64,000 nt of DNA, from positions 7,385,001 to 7,449,000 of the forward strand of contig NZ_CP104467.1 in the NCBI RefSeq assembly GCF_025369935.1, in the 5' to 3' direction. The notes under the pieces are model-generated. The model did not search any database. It was given only the letters and a program-made list of their open reading frames with translations, and was not told the origin of the DNA. Positions 1 through 7,678 of the stretch are shown here, one piece after another (position 1 is the stretch's first letter; every line of letters starts with the position of its first letter). Source of the DNA: Paenibacillus andongensis. Lineage in GTDB: Bacteria > Bacillota > Bacilli > Paenibacillales > NBRC-103111. Position numbers and translations under genes: made by a program.

Positions 1-777
1 GTGCTTCGAGCGGTCCATCTCGCGCAGCGTATCGACCCAAGGCCCGGCCGCATTAACAATCTTACTCGCGTAAAGCGAGTAAGACACCCCACTGCCGCCC
101 ATCTGGTCCACCACGCGCACACCAACCAACTTGCCATTCTCCACCAGCAGCTCTTCAACCTTAGCGTAATTCACCGCCAAAGCACCCAGCTCGACGGCCT
201 TTTTCATAACCTCAATGGTTAAACGCGCATCATCTGTGCGATATTCCACATAGTAGCCGCCACCTTTGAGATCCTTTTTCTTCAAAAGAGGCTCATGAGT
301 GAGGGTTTCCTCTGGGCGGAACATTTTGCGGCGCTCCGACCTTTTGACACCCGCCAAGAAATCATAAACCCGCAGACCCAGCGAGGTGGACAGCTTCCCG
401 AACGTGCCCCCTTTATAGAAAGGCAGCAGCATCCACTCCGGAGTCGTCACGTGCGGCCCATTTTCATACACAATCGCACGCTCTTTACCGACCTCAGCAA
501 CAACCTTCACATCCAGCTGTTTGAGATAGCGCAGTCCGCCATGAACCAGCTTGGTCGAACGGCTAGAAGTACCCGCGGCGAAGTCCTGCATATCAATCAA
601 CGCTGTGCGAAGCCCTCTGCTTTGTGCATCGAGTGCAATGCCCGCTCCTGTAATCCCCCCGCCAATTACGATAAGATCAAGCTTTTGCTCCGACATGGCT
701 TGCAGCATTTCTGTTCTTTTCAGCGCATTAAACCCCTGTTGCCCTATTCCATTGGCTTGCTTTTGTTCCTTCATCAT
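1..777 (-). CDS. glpD: Aerobic glycerol-3-phosphate dehydrogenase, C-terminally cut by the window edge
   Basis: FAD-dependent membrane-associated oxidation of sn-glycerol-3-phosphate to dihydroxyacetone phosphate. The first 259 codons lie in the window; the rest is beyond position 1. Translating the minus strand from the ATG at 777 gives, near residues 28-45, the dinucleotide-binding stretch LIVIGGGITGAGIALDA, followed by the family's SRSTKLVHGGLRYL segment near residues 65-78, which is diagnostic of GlpD. The start has GAGGGAG 8-10 bases upstream; a second ATG follows directly. It lies downstream of glpP and glpK on the same strand and is preceded by its own leader terminator (801-868), so it is probably controlled by GlpP antitermination. 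Identity is confident. Confidence 0.95.
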   Translation of the reverse strand, partial: MMKEQKQANGIGQQGFNALKRTEMLQAMSEQKLDLIVIGGGITGAGIALDAQSRGLRTALIDMQDFAAGTSSRSTKLVHGGLRYLKQLDVKVVAEVGKERAIVYENGPHVTTPEWMLLPFYKGGTFGKLSTSLGLRVYDFLAGVKRSERRKMFRPEETLTHEPLLKKKDLKGGGYYVEYRTDDARLTIEVMKKAVELGALAVNYAKVEELLVENGKLVGVRVVDQMGGSGVSYSLYASKIVNAAGPWVDTLREMDRSKH

Positions 778-800
778 CTCATTCTCTCCCTCGCGGATAT

Positions 801-868
801 AAAATAAAAAACCACAACATACCTAACACGTTTACACGTATAGGCCGCTGTGGCTTCTCCTAGTCTCC
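801..868 (-). promoter_or_regulatory. glpD leader: GGAGACT element plus intrinsic terminator (GlpP antitermination target)
   Basis: On the minus strand, between the glpK stop and the glpD start, a GGAGACTAGGAGA element (868-856) is followed by a hairpin at 853-812. The stem is CCACA/TGTGG, CCTA/TAGG and ACGT/ACGT with a GTAA loop, and it runs into TTTTTTATTTT (811-801). This is a complete intrinsic terminator 24 bases before the glpD ribosome binding site, so transcription reaches glpD only if the terminator is overridden. glpP, encoding an antiterminator, is 1.6 kb upstream. A possible promoter (TTTAAA at 918-913, 16 bases, TATACT at 896-891) overlaps the glpK stop; that part is weak. Confidence 0.75.
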
Positions 869-909
869 AACCGAATATTAACTTGTTATTAGTATATCAT
901 TGCTCACGC

Positions 910-2418
910 TTATTTAAAAGCCATTGCGGCATTTACTGCTTTTTTCCAACCGTCATACAAACTCACTTGAAGCTCAGCTTCCATTTCCCGTTCAAAAGAC
1001 GCATCCACCTGCCACTGCGCCGCAATCTCCGCTTGATCTTTCCAAAAACCAACAGCCAGACCCGCCAGAAAAGCCGCGCCAAGCGCTGTCGTCTCACTAA
1101 TCATCGGACGTTCCACCGTGACACCCAGCATGTCGCTTTGGAACTGCATCAGGAAGTCGTTCTTCACAGCACCACCATCCACTCGCAACTTCGTGAGCTG
1201 AATGCCGGAATCGTCCTCCATCGCTTGCAGCACATCCTTGGTCTGATAAGCGAGCGATTCGAGCGTTGCCCGAATGAAATGCTCCTTCGACGTCCCCCGC
1301 GTGAGCCCGAATACCGCACCTCGAACATCGCTGTCCCAATATGGCGTACCTAGTCCGACAAACGCCGGTACCACATACACGCCATCCGTCGAAGCGACTC
1401 GCTTCGCGTAATCTTCACTATCCTTCGCGGATTTTATCATCCGCAGACCGTCCCGCAACCACTGAATCGCCGATCCCGCCACGAAAATACTGCCTTCCAG
1501 CGCGTACTCCACTTTCCCGTTCAATCCCCAAGAAATGGTAGTTAAAAGTCCGCTGCGCGATGGAATCGCGTGATTGCCCGTATTCATCAGCATAAAACAG
1601 CCTGTGCCATACGTGTTTTTGGCCATCCCTTTTTCAAAACATGCTTGCCCGAACAGAGCCGCCTGCTGATCCCCTGCCGCACCCGCAATGGGAATCGCCG
1701 AACCGAATAAGAGGCTTTCCTGCGTGTAGCCATACACCTCAGAAGAGGAGCGAACCTCCGGCAGCATGGAAGCTGGAATGTCCAAATGCCCCAACAGCTC
1801 TTCATCCCACTTCAGCTCGTGAATGTTATAAATGAGCGTTCGCGAAGCGTTCGAATAGTCCGTCACATGCGCTTTCCCATCTGTCAGCTTCCAGATCAGC
1901 CACGTATCCATCGTGCCAAAAAGCAAATCCCCACGTTCCGCTTTCTCTCTGGCACCGTCAACGTGATCAAGAATCCATTTGATTTTAGTCCCCGAAAAAT
2001 AAGCATCAATCAGCAGCCCCGTACGCTTCCGGAACAGGTCGCTAAGCCCCTGCGCTTTTAGCGCTTCACAAATATCAGCTGTCTGCCGCGACTGCCACAC
2101 AATCGCATGATAGACAGGCATCCCCGTGTGCCGATCCCAAACAACCGCTGTTTCACGTTGATTGGTGATGCCAATTCCCGCGATCTCTGCTGGCTGCACC
2201 CCAGACTCTGATAGTACCGCCGCAATGACGCCCTGAATCGACAGCCAAATTTCGTTCGCATCATGCTCCACCCAGCCCGGCTTCGGAAAATACTGCTTAA
2301 ATTCCTTCTGGGCTGTATGCACAATACTCCCTTTTTGATTAAATAAAATAGCTCTAGAGCTTGTTGTTCCCTGATCCAGGGAAAGGATATAAGAAGGTTT
2401 TGTCCCCGTATTTGCCAT
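910..2418 (-). CDS. glpK: Glycerol kinase
   Basis: ATP-dependent phosphorylation of glycerol to glycerol-3-phosphate in the cytoplasm; supplies GlpD. 502 residues, the normal length for bacterial GlpK. The N-terminus carries the FGGY-kinase phosphate-binding segment SLDQGTTSSRAILF (about 13-26), and the C-terminal half has the family signature around TKLRVDGGAVKNDFLMQFQ, where VDGG lies in the nucleotide-binding site. The ATG at 2418 is preceded by GGAGG at good spacing. It starts 24 bases after the glpP stop, so the two are co-transcribed. No glpF (glycerol facilitator) lies between glpP and glpK here, unlike the glpFK arrangement of Bacillus subtilis. Confidence 0.97.
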   Translation of the reverse strand: MANTGTKPSYILSLDQGTTSSRAILFNQKGSIVHTAQKEFKQYFPKPGWVEHDANEIWLSIQGVIAAVLSESGVQPAEIAGIGITNQRETAVVWDRHTGMPVYHAIVWQSRQTADICEALKAQGLSDLFRKRTGLLIDAYFSGTKIKWILDHVDGAREKAERGDLLFGTMDTWLIWKLTDGKAHVTDYSNASRTLIYNIHELKWDEELLGHLDIPASMLPEVRSSSEVYGYTQESLLFGSAIPIAGAAGDQQAALFGQACFEKGMAKNTYGTGCFMLMNTGNHAIPSRSGLLTTISWGLNGKVEYALEGSIFVAGSAIQWLRDGLRMIKSAKDSEDYAKRVASTDGVYVVPAFVGLGTPYWDSDVRGAVFGLTRGTSKEHFIRATLESLAYQTKDVLQAMEDDSGIQLTKLRVDGGAVKNDFLMQFQSDMLGVTVERPMISETTALGAAFLAGLAVGFWKDQAEIAAQWQVDASFEREMEAELQVSLYDGWKKAVNAAMAFK

Positions 2419-2442
2419 TGCCTTGCCTCCAAATGTTCAGGA

Positions 2443-3000
2443 TCATTGATGATAATGCTGCCACAGCTCCGTATTCGACGTAGTGACTGCTGTTGCTCCA
2501 GCTCCTAGCGCAAGATCCACATCCTCCACTGTACGAATGAGTCCTCCTGCGAAAATAGGAATGCCCGAACGCTCCTTCACTTCCGTGATAATGTGCGGAA
2601 TAATTCCGGGAAGGACTTCAATGAAATCGGGTTTGGTCCTCTCCAAAAGCGTATAGCTTTTATCCAAGGCACTACTGTCTAAGAGAAAAAGCCGCTGAAT
2701 GGCAATCAATCCATTCTGTTTCGTCTTCGTAATCACATTCCCCCGGGTCGAAATGATACCTGCAGGACGAATACTCTGACACAGAAATTCCGCCGCATAA
2801 TCGTCGTTTTTGAGCCCTTCTATTAAGTCAGCGTGCAGCAGCAGCTTCTTTCCGTTTGCTTTGGCCAGATCTACGATACTTTTTAGCTGCCCAATATGAC
2901 AATCCAACAGAACAATATACGTATAGTTGGATTTAAATAGCTTCTCTAGGTCTCTCATTTTGCGAATGGCGGGTAAAATCCGCTGCGTTTGCAAAGACAT
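2443..3000 (-). CDS. glpP: Glycerol-responsive antiterminator GlpP
   Basis: RNA-binding antiterminator that, with glycerol-3-phosphate, lets transcription pass leader terminators of glp genes. The 185-residue product (from the ATG at 3000) keeps the GlpP TIM-barrel-like features: QRILPAIRKMRDLEKLF at the N-terminus, a central AEFLCQSIRPAGIISTRGNVI segment and a C-terminal PIFAGGLIRTVEDV loop resembling a phosphate-binding site. A frame upstream to 3111 is open, but it runs through an intrinsic terminator, and the Bacillus protein is about 190 residues. The ATG at 3000 has GGGGG eight bases upstream. The gene directly precedes glpK and is preceded by its own leader terminator, suggesting autoregulation. 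Confidence 0.93.
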   Translation of the reverse strand: MSLQTQRILPAIRKMRDLEKLFKSNYTYIVLLDCHIGQLKSIVDLAKANGKKLLLHADLIEGLKNDDYAAEFLCQSIRPAGIISTRGNVITKTKQNGLIAIQRLFLLDSSALDKSYTLLERTKPDFIEVLPGIIPHIITEVKERSGIPIFAGGLIRTVEDVDLALGAGATAVTTSNTELWQHYHQ

Positions 3001-3069
3001 AACCATCGCCCCCGTTTTTTTAAAAAAATGCACATCTGTATCTATCTCAGAATGAGCGGAAATGAAAGC

Positions 3070-3127
3070 AAAAAGACTCACCAAGTATTGCCAATGATAT
3101 TCAATGGGCAATCCAAGTGAGTCTCCT
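3070..3127 (-). promoter_or_regulatory. glpP-glpK leader terminator with GGAGACT element
   Basis: Minus-strand hairpin with arms GACTCAC (3123-3117) and GTGAGTC (3081-3075), plus inner arms ATTGCC/GGCAAT, followed by TTTTT (3074-3070). The sequence GGAGAC (3126-3121) forms the start of the left arm, the same element that precedes the glpD terminator. It sits about 75 bases before the glpP start and about 30 bases after the predicted transcription start, the layout expected for an attenuator. Inference: GlpP controls its own operon. Confidence 0.75.
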
Positions 3128-3158
3128 GCGCTCCGTCACATGTTATTAACTTACCTTC

Positions 3159-3187
3159 ATTGTACTGACGCAAGTACATGATGTCAA
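3159..3187 (-). promoter_or_regulatory. Sigma-A-type promoter of glpP-glpK
   Basis: On the minus strand, -35 TTGACA (3187-3182), a 17-base spacer and -10 TACAAT (3164-3159). The predicted transcript starts near 3152, giving a leader of about 150 bases that contains the attenuator hairpin. Confidence 0.7.
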
Positions 3188-3209
3188 TGACAATGATCAT
3201 CCAGCTAAC

Positions 3210-5219
3210 TTAGGTCGACAATGCCTTACGCACAGCTAAAATATACTTCGACTGATCCAGCGGATTGACGCCACGCCGCTTACGCTCCGCATGAACATCC
3301 GGCGGACTTGGCTGATAGCCTGCGAAAGAGGAAGTTATCACACCTCGTCCGCCTGACATTGCACTCAGCTTCACTGGATATTCCAGTGAAGTAGCGACGG
3401 GAAGACGACCTTTTACTACGAATCGGCCTCCAGCAATTTCCGGCGGATCAAAAGCCGCTCTCATCTGCACAAGGTCACTGAGCACCTTGCCGCCGAACTC
3501 TTCAGGCACGGTGATACGAACCTGCAGCATCGGTTCGAGCAGCGTCGTACCCGTTTGCGCAAGGCCTTGCATGATACCCATCGGCGTTGCGACAGCGAAG
3601 TCGAGCGGGTGAGTGTGCCACACGTGATGCTCGCCTTCTACGAGCGTCACCTTCAGGTCGGTGACTTCCCAACCGAGCAGCCCTTGTTGGAGCGCCTCCG
3701 GCACGCGGCGCGCCACCTCGTTCTGGTACTGCACGAGCAGATGCTCGCCGCGTACTAGCGACTCATACACGAGCCCGCTGCCCGGCGCACCAGGCTCGAT
3801 GCGAAAGCGTAAGATCGCCCAGCACGGCTTGGGCATCGTATAGGCGATGTAGCCTTCTCCAGCTTGCGAAGGCGTTTCTTTGTAGATGACGGAAGGTTGG
3901 TCGAACCTTACTTGGAGCCCAAAGCGCGAGCTTAAGAGACTCGTGAGAATCTCGAGCTGAATCGCGCCCATGACTTTCACATGCAGCTCGCGCTCCTCCT
4001 GCAGCCACTGCAGATCGAGCAGCGGATCCTCGTCCGTCAGCTCCTGCAGCGCAGCGACGAGCGCCGGATACTGCGCTTCGCTCTCGGCGTGCACCTGCAC
4101 CGTCAAGAGCGGAACCGCCATCTGCGGCGCAGGCGGCACGCTATCCGCCCGGCCCAGCACATCGCCGATCCGCACCTGCGTCAAGCCGCAGACGGCCGCT
4201 ATGTCGCCGGCCGTGACAAACCCGATATCTTCGGCCTTACGGCCGTCGATTTTGCGAATTTGGGTCACCTTCTCCTCCACGCCCTGCGTGACATTGACGA
4301 CGGTGTCCCGATTGCGGATCGTCCCCTCGTAGAGGCGGACATACGCCATTCTCCCCATGGTCTTGTCCCGCTCGACCTTGAACACCACGGCCGAAAGCGG
4401 CTGCTCCGCAGAGCCGCTCGGCCCAGGCAAATAATCAAGGATCGCTTCCATCAGCTCCTTGATACCGAGCCCCTTGCTGGAGGCGCCCACCAGCAAAGGA
4501 AAAACCTCCCCCTGCCGCGCATACCGCTGCAGGGTTGCCTTCACCTCGCGCGCCTCCACCGGCGCGCCTTCAATGTAGCTCGTGAGCATCCGCTCGTCGA
4601 GCTCCGATAACTTCTCCACCGCGGATGCGAAGTCGAATCCGCGCACCCCATCAGCGGCGACCGCATCCGCCGCGTCATCCATGAGCACGTTCGCCGCGCC
4701 GCGGAACGTGTCCTCCCCACCAAGCGGTGCATAGATCGGCACCGCCATCTCCGTGAGCTGCTTGTGAATGTCGCGCAGCACGCGCTCGGGATCTGCGCCG
4801 ACGCGGTCCATTTTATTCATATACAGCAAGGTTGGTATCTTTAGAGATTGCAGCGTGTGCCAGATCATTTCCGTCTGCGACTGCACACCTTCCACCGATG
4901 AAACAATAAGAATAGCCCCGTCCATTACCCGCAGTGATCGCTCCACTTCTGACAAGAAATCGACGTGCCCTGGCGTATCCACAAGGTTAATCAACGTATC
5001 CTTCCATGAAAAAGAAGTCGTCGCGCTGCGAACCGAAATCCCCCGCTCTCTTTCCACATCCATAGAATCCGTCTGTGCCGTCCCGTTATCTACACTACCC
5101 AACGCGCGAATTCGCCCGCTATAATAAAGAATATGCTCTGTCGTTGTCGTTTTACCCGCATCCACGTGTGCAAAAATGCCCACATTCCTCCTGGATATTA
5201 CTTGATTGTCATCCCTCAT
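3210..5219 (-). CDS. TetM/TetO-like ribosomal protection GTPase (EF-G family)
   Basis: 669-residue translational GTPase of the tetracycline ribosomal-protection family. It has the G1 loop AHVDAGKT (17-24), G3 DTPGH (81-85) and G4 NKMD (135-138), then EF-G-like domains II-V. The N-terminus (GRIRALGSVDNGTAQTDSM, about 36-53) and C-terminus (SGGRGVITSSFAGYQ) follow the Tet(M) pattern rather than housekeeping EF-G, and the length is close to Tet(M) (about 640). It stands alone, with a divergent glycosylase gene and no mobile-element genes nearby, so it looks chromosomal. Whether it protects against tetracycline or another ribosome-targeting compound cannot be told from sequence. Base composition around 3.6-4.7 kb looks more GC-rich than in neighbouring genes. 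Confidence 0.88.
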   Translation of the reverse strand: MRDDNQVISRRNVGIFAHVDAGKTTTTEHILYYSGRIRALGSVDNGTAQTDSMDVERERGISVRSATTSFSWKDTLINLVDTPGHVDFLSEVERSLRVMDGAILIVSSVEGVQSQTEMIWHTLQSLKIPTLLYMNKMDRVGADPERVLRDIHKQLTEMAVPIYAPLGGEDTFRGAANVLMDDAADAVAADGVRGFDFASAVEKLSELDERMLTSYIEGAPVEAREVKATLQRYARQGEVFPLLVGASSKGLGIKELMEAILDYLPGPSGSAEQPLSAVVFKVERDKTMGRMAYVRLYEGTIRNRDTVVNVTQGVEEKVTQIRKIDGRKAEDIGFVTAGDIAAVCGLTQVRIGDVLGRADSVPPAPQMAVPLLTVQVHAESEAQYPALVAALQELTDEDPLLDLQWLQEERELHVKVMGAIQLEILTSLLSSRFGLQVRFDQPSVIYKETPSQAGEGYIAYTMPKPCWAILRFRIEPGAPGSGLVYESLVRGEHLLVQYQNEVARRVPEALQQGLLGWEVTDLKVTLVEGEHHVWHTHPLDFAVATPMGIMQGLAQTGTTLLEPMLQVRITVPEEFGGKVLSDLVQMRAAFDPPEIAGGRFVVKGRLPVATSLEYPVKLSAMSGGRGVITSSFAGYQPSPPDVHAERKRRGVNPLDQSKYILAVRKALST

Positions 5220-5387
5220 CAGAGCCCGAATCCCTTTCTATCACTTTCTTATCTTCATTATACTAAAAGTGCATACAATTGGGGTAAGCCTACCTATCAC
5301 CATTAAACTTTTTTGCAAATTTTACTAGGTGTAATAGCCTGTTGACCATTATGATGGAAATACTGAATCTAAGGAGGTTTTTTCGCC

Positions 5388-6101
5388 ATGGAAACTACGG
5401 AATTCGAGGAGTCAAGCCAGTCAATACAACCTGAGGTATCTACAATTCTGTTGAATACACAGCACCCAGCAATAATGACCCTGTCCCAAGCAGACAGCAA
5501 GCTAGCTTGTCTCATTGAACGAATCGGCGATCTTACACTCACACCCAGCCACAAACCCTTTGAGTCGCTCGTGATGTCGATTATTTCCCAACAACTCTCT
5601 GCCAAAGCGGCTGCAACGATTAAAGCCAGAGTGAAGCTCGTTATACCGAACGTCACGCCTGAACTTGTGCTCGCTGTGGAAGAGGAGGCTATTAGACAAT
5701 GTGGGGTCTCCTATCCCAAAATCCGTTACATCCGGGACCTCAGCACAAAGGTGATAGCCGGCGAGGTGGCACTCGACCATCTACAAGATTTAGATAACAC
5801 AGAGCTGCTCAAACAGCTCACAAGTGTCAAAGGTATCGGTGCCTGGACGGCTGAAATGTTCCTCATTTTCACACTAGGCAGACCCGATGTCATGTCGATT
5901 GGCGATGCCGGCCTCCAGCGTGCGGCCAAATGGCTGCATACCCTTGCCGATCGCAAGGATGGTAACTACTTAGGCGAAGTTGCTCCGAGCTGGGCGCCTT
6001 ATCGCAGCTTTGCCTCGTTATATTTATGGCGCGCGATTGATATGGGGTTTGTGGATTCAGGCCTGCAGGTGGAAGCTTGCACGAAACCCATTTTGGAATA
6101 A
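5388..6101 (+). CDS. DNA-3-methyladenine glycosylase II, AlkA-type HhH-GPD protein
   Basis: Base-excision repair enzyme removing alkylated purines. The 237-residue product has a helix-hairpin-helix (LTSVKGIGAWTAEMFLI, about 144-160) followed by the glycine/proline-rich loop and the catalytic aspartate at D173 (MSIGDAG), aligned with Asp238 of E. coli AlkA. SLVMSIISQQLSAKAA (60-75) is the conserved helix before the HhH. The start has AGGAGG 10 bases upstream. There is no Ada-type regulator nearby; the gene is transcribed divergently from the TetM-like gene. Confidence 0.9.
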   Translation: METTEFEESSQSIQPEVSTILLNTQHPAIMTLSQADSKLACLIERIGDLTLTPSHKPFESLVMSIISQQLSAKAAATIKARVKLVIPNVTPELVLAVEEEAIRQCGVSYPKIRYIRDLSTKVIAGEVALDHLQDLDNTELLKQLTSVKGIGAWTAEMFLIFTLGRPDVMSIGDAGLQRAAKWLHTLADRKDGNYLGEVAPSWAPYRSFASLYLWRAIDMGFVDSGLQVEACTKPILE

Positions 6102-6164
6102 GGATAATAGACTTAAGCCGTCATTTAGACGAGCCCCACGATAGCCCATCTATCTTCACAATCT

Positions 6165-6200
6165 AAAAAAGCGCAAGAAGCCATCCGGCCCCTCGCGCTT
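6165..6200 (-). terminator. Intrinsic terminator of the TetR/metallo-hydrolase operon
   Basis: Minus-strand hairpin with arms AAGCGC and GCGCTT plus an inner GGCC/GGC-rich helix, followed by six T residues (6170-6165), directly after the TetR stop codon. Confidence 0.8.
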
Positions 6201-6204
6201 ATTC

Positions 6205-6774
6205 TCATTTCACCGCTATTCGTAATCCTCTTAAATACGTTTGAAGCAAACGCCGCAGGCTCTCGTCTCTTTCCAGCTCCATTCGGAAGCCGTTTCTATG
6301 CTCAAGTGAGGCAAAGCCATGCACCATGCTCCGAAATCCGCGTACCACGTGCAGCGCATCTTCTTCACTGAGTCCATAAGGCGCTAAAATGCGCAGTATG
6401 AAGAGTACAACTTGGCTCCCTGCCTCTTGTAATTCTGGATCCTCGTAGTCAGGCAATGAAGAGATCGCCTCGTATAATCCCGGTTGTTTCCTAGCGAACA
6501 TGACGTAAGCGAAGCCTGCTGCCAGCAGTGCGTCATCTTCGGATTTGCCAATAGCCGCCTCGACCATTGCTTCTTTAATGAGTACGAGGCCGCGCCGGGA
6601 AAGCTGCTTTCTGAGATCGGGCAAGCCTTTGATATGATTGTATAGTGATGGTGTTTTTACGTTTAATTTAGCAGCTAATGCGGCTAGTGTGAGCTGTTCA
6701 ACACCTTGTAAATCGGCCATTTCAATTGCTGCTTGGAGTACAGTCTCTGCGTCTAAGCCCTGTCTGTATGCCAC
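6205..6774 (-). CDS. TetR/AcrR-family repressor with WHG-type C-terminal domain
   Basis: 189-residue one-domain-pair regulator. The N-terminal helix-turn-helix is clear: LTLAALAAKLNVKTPSLYNHI (about 29-49) is the TetR recognition region. The C-terminal part (GFRSMVHGFASLE) resembles the TetR_C_33/WHG ligand-binding domain. It is the second gene of an operon behind the metallo-hydrolase (21-base gap), ending in its own terminator. The promoter in front of the operon carries overlapping inverted repeats, so self-repression is the likely circuit, probably relieved by a small molecule the hydrolase acts on. Confidence 0.9.
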   Translation of the reverse strand: MAYRQGLDAETVLQAAIEMADLQGVEQLTLAALAAKLNVKTPSLYNHIKGLPDLRKQLSRRGLVLIKEAMVEAAIGKSEDDALLAAGFAYVMFARKQPGLYEAISSLPDYEDPELQEAGSQVVLFILRILAPYGLSEEDALHVVRGFRSMVHGFASLEHRNGFRMELERDESLRRLLQTYLRGLRIAVK

Positions 6775-6795
6775 GAAAACCCCTCTTTTCTGTCT

Positions 6796-7521
6796 CTAAA
6801 TTGTTGCTGCATCTGGATAAAACTTTTTGGCTGCTTCTTCTAAAATGCGATCCATAGTTGGAATCGGCTGCTCGATCATCCGTCCGTGTCCGACGGCCAG
6901 GAGGCTCGGCTCTAGCTGTCTCAGCTTGCGTGCGCTCTCGAGCGATACTTCTTTATTCCATGTCGCCATCGCCGGGAACGGAAACCAGAATTTCACAACA
7001 CCCGAGACCGCTGCACCGCCGCGAACTTGAAAAGCATCCCCAGCAACCAACGCCCGGCTGCGGACATCTAGGAAAGCCATCATTCCTGGCGTATGCCCAG
7101 GAGCTGATACAGCTTGCAGCGAGCCTACGCGGTCGCCATCCTCCAGCAGTACATCCGGCTTCGTCTGTACCGACTTAGGAACATCTCCCTTAATCGGCGA
7201 ATTCGGTTCGCCGGCTTCTAATTCTTTGCTGCCAGCCAGCAGCTTGGCATCTCTTCTTGAGATATAGACTTTAACATTCGGCAGCGCCTTTTTCAAACCG
7301 TCCAGTGCCCCAATATGATCTCCATGTGCATGCGTGAGGACGATGCGAGTGATCGGCTTTCCAATCTGTTCTGCGGCTCGAAGAATGCCTTTGACACTGA
7401 ACGGCAGCGCCGCATCAATAAGCGTTAACTCCTTCTCTTCCTCCACCAAATAACAATTCACCGGAAAAAATCTCGGCATAAAAGCCAGTTGATACAAAGA
7501 ACCGATACGTGTCATTTTCAT
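6796..7521 (-). CDS. MBL-fold (metallo-beta-lactamase superfamily) hydrolase
   Basis: 241-residue cytoplasmic metallo-hydrolase. The metal site is complete in appearance: THAHGDH (H64, H66, D68, H69), APGHTPG (H143), GDAF (D162) and a C-terminal AVGHGR. The substrate is unknown; the family includes glyoxalase II, lactonases and many others, and the TetR partner suggests an inducible detoxification role. The ATG at 7521 has GGGAGG seven bases upstream. A second in-frame ATG at 7515 is possible but less well placed. Confidence 0.88.
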   Translation of the reverse strand: MKMTRIGSLYQLAFMPRFFPVNCYLVEEEKELTLIDAALPFSVKGILRAAEQIGKPITRIVLTHAHGDHIGALDGLKKALPNVKVYISRRDAKLLAGSKELEAGEPNSPIKGDVPKSVQTKPDVLLEDGDRVGSLQAVSAPGHTPGMMAFLDVRSRALVAGDAFQVRGGAAVSGVVKFWFPFPAMATWNKEVSLESARKLRQLEPSLLAVGHGRMIEQPIPTMDRILEEAAKKFYPDAATI

Positions 7522-7546
7522 AATAACGCCTCCCGTTTACTATTTA

Positions 7547-7582
7547 TATTAGTATAATAACTAATATCATTAGTTTTGTAAA
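7547..7582 (-). promoter_or_regulatory. Promoter and overlapping operator of the TetR/metallo-hydrolase operon
   Basis: Minus strand: -35 TTTACA (7582-7577), 17 bases, -10 TATTAT (7559-7554). Overlapping these are three ATTAGT half-sites that form two inverted repeats: TATTAGT-N6-ACTAATA (7547-7566), centred on the -10, and ACTAAT-ATC-ATTAGT (7560-7574) in the spacer. A bound TetR dimer would cover the -10, consistent with repression. Confidence 0.75.
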
Positions 7583-7678
7583 GAGGGAAATTGCCTGAAA
7601 TCCATTTTTTTCTCCATTATGGTAAAATAGATCTCATATTTGTATCCCAGCCTATTTCGATAAAAGTGAGGAACCCAC

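Noticed and set aside
3001..3111. Longer glpP start giving 222 residues
   Set aside because: The extra 37 codons cover an intrinsic terminator hairpin with T-run, and the shorter product matches the known GlpP length.
3981..4610. Open plus-strand frame of 209 codons opposite the TetM-like gene
   Set aside because: Composition and position show it to be the antisense shadow of a GC-rich coding region; no ribosome binding site or family.
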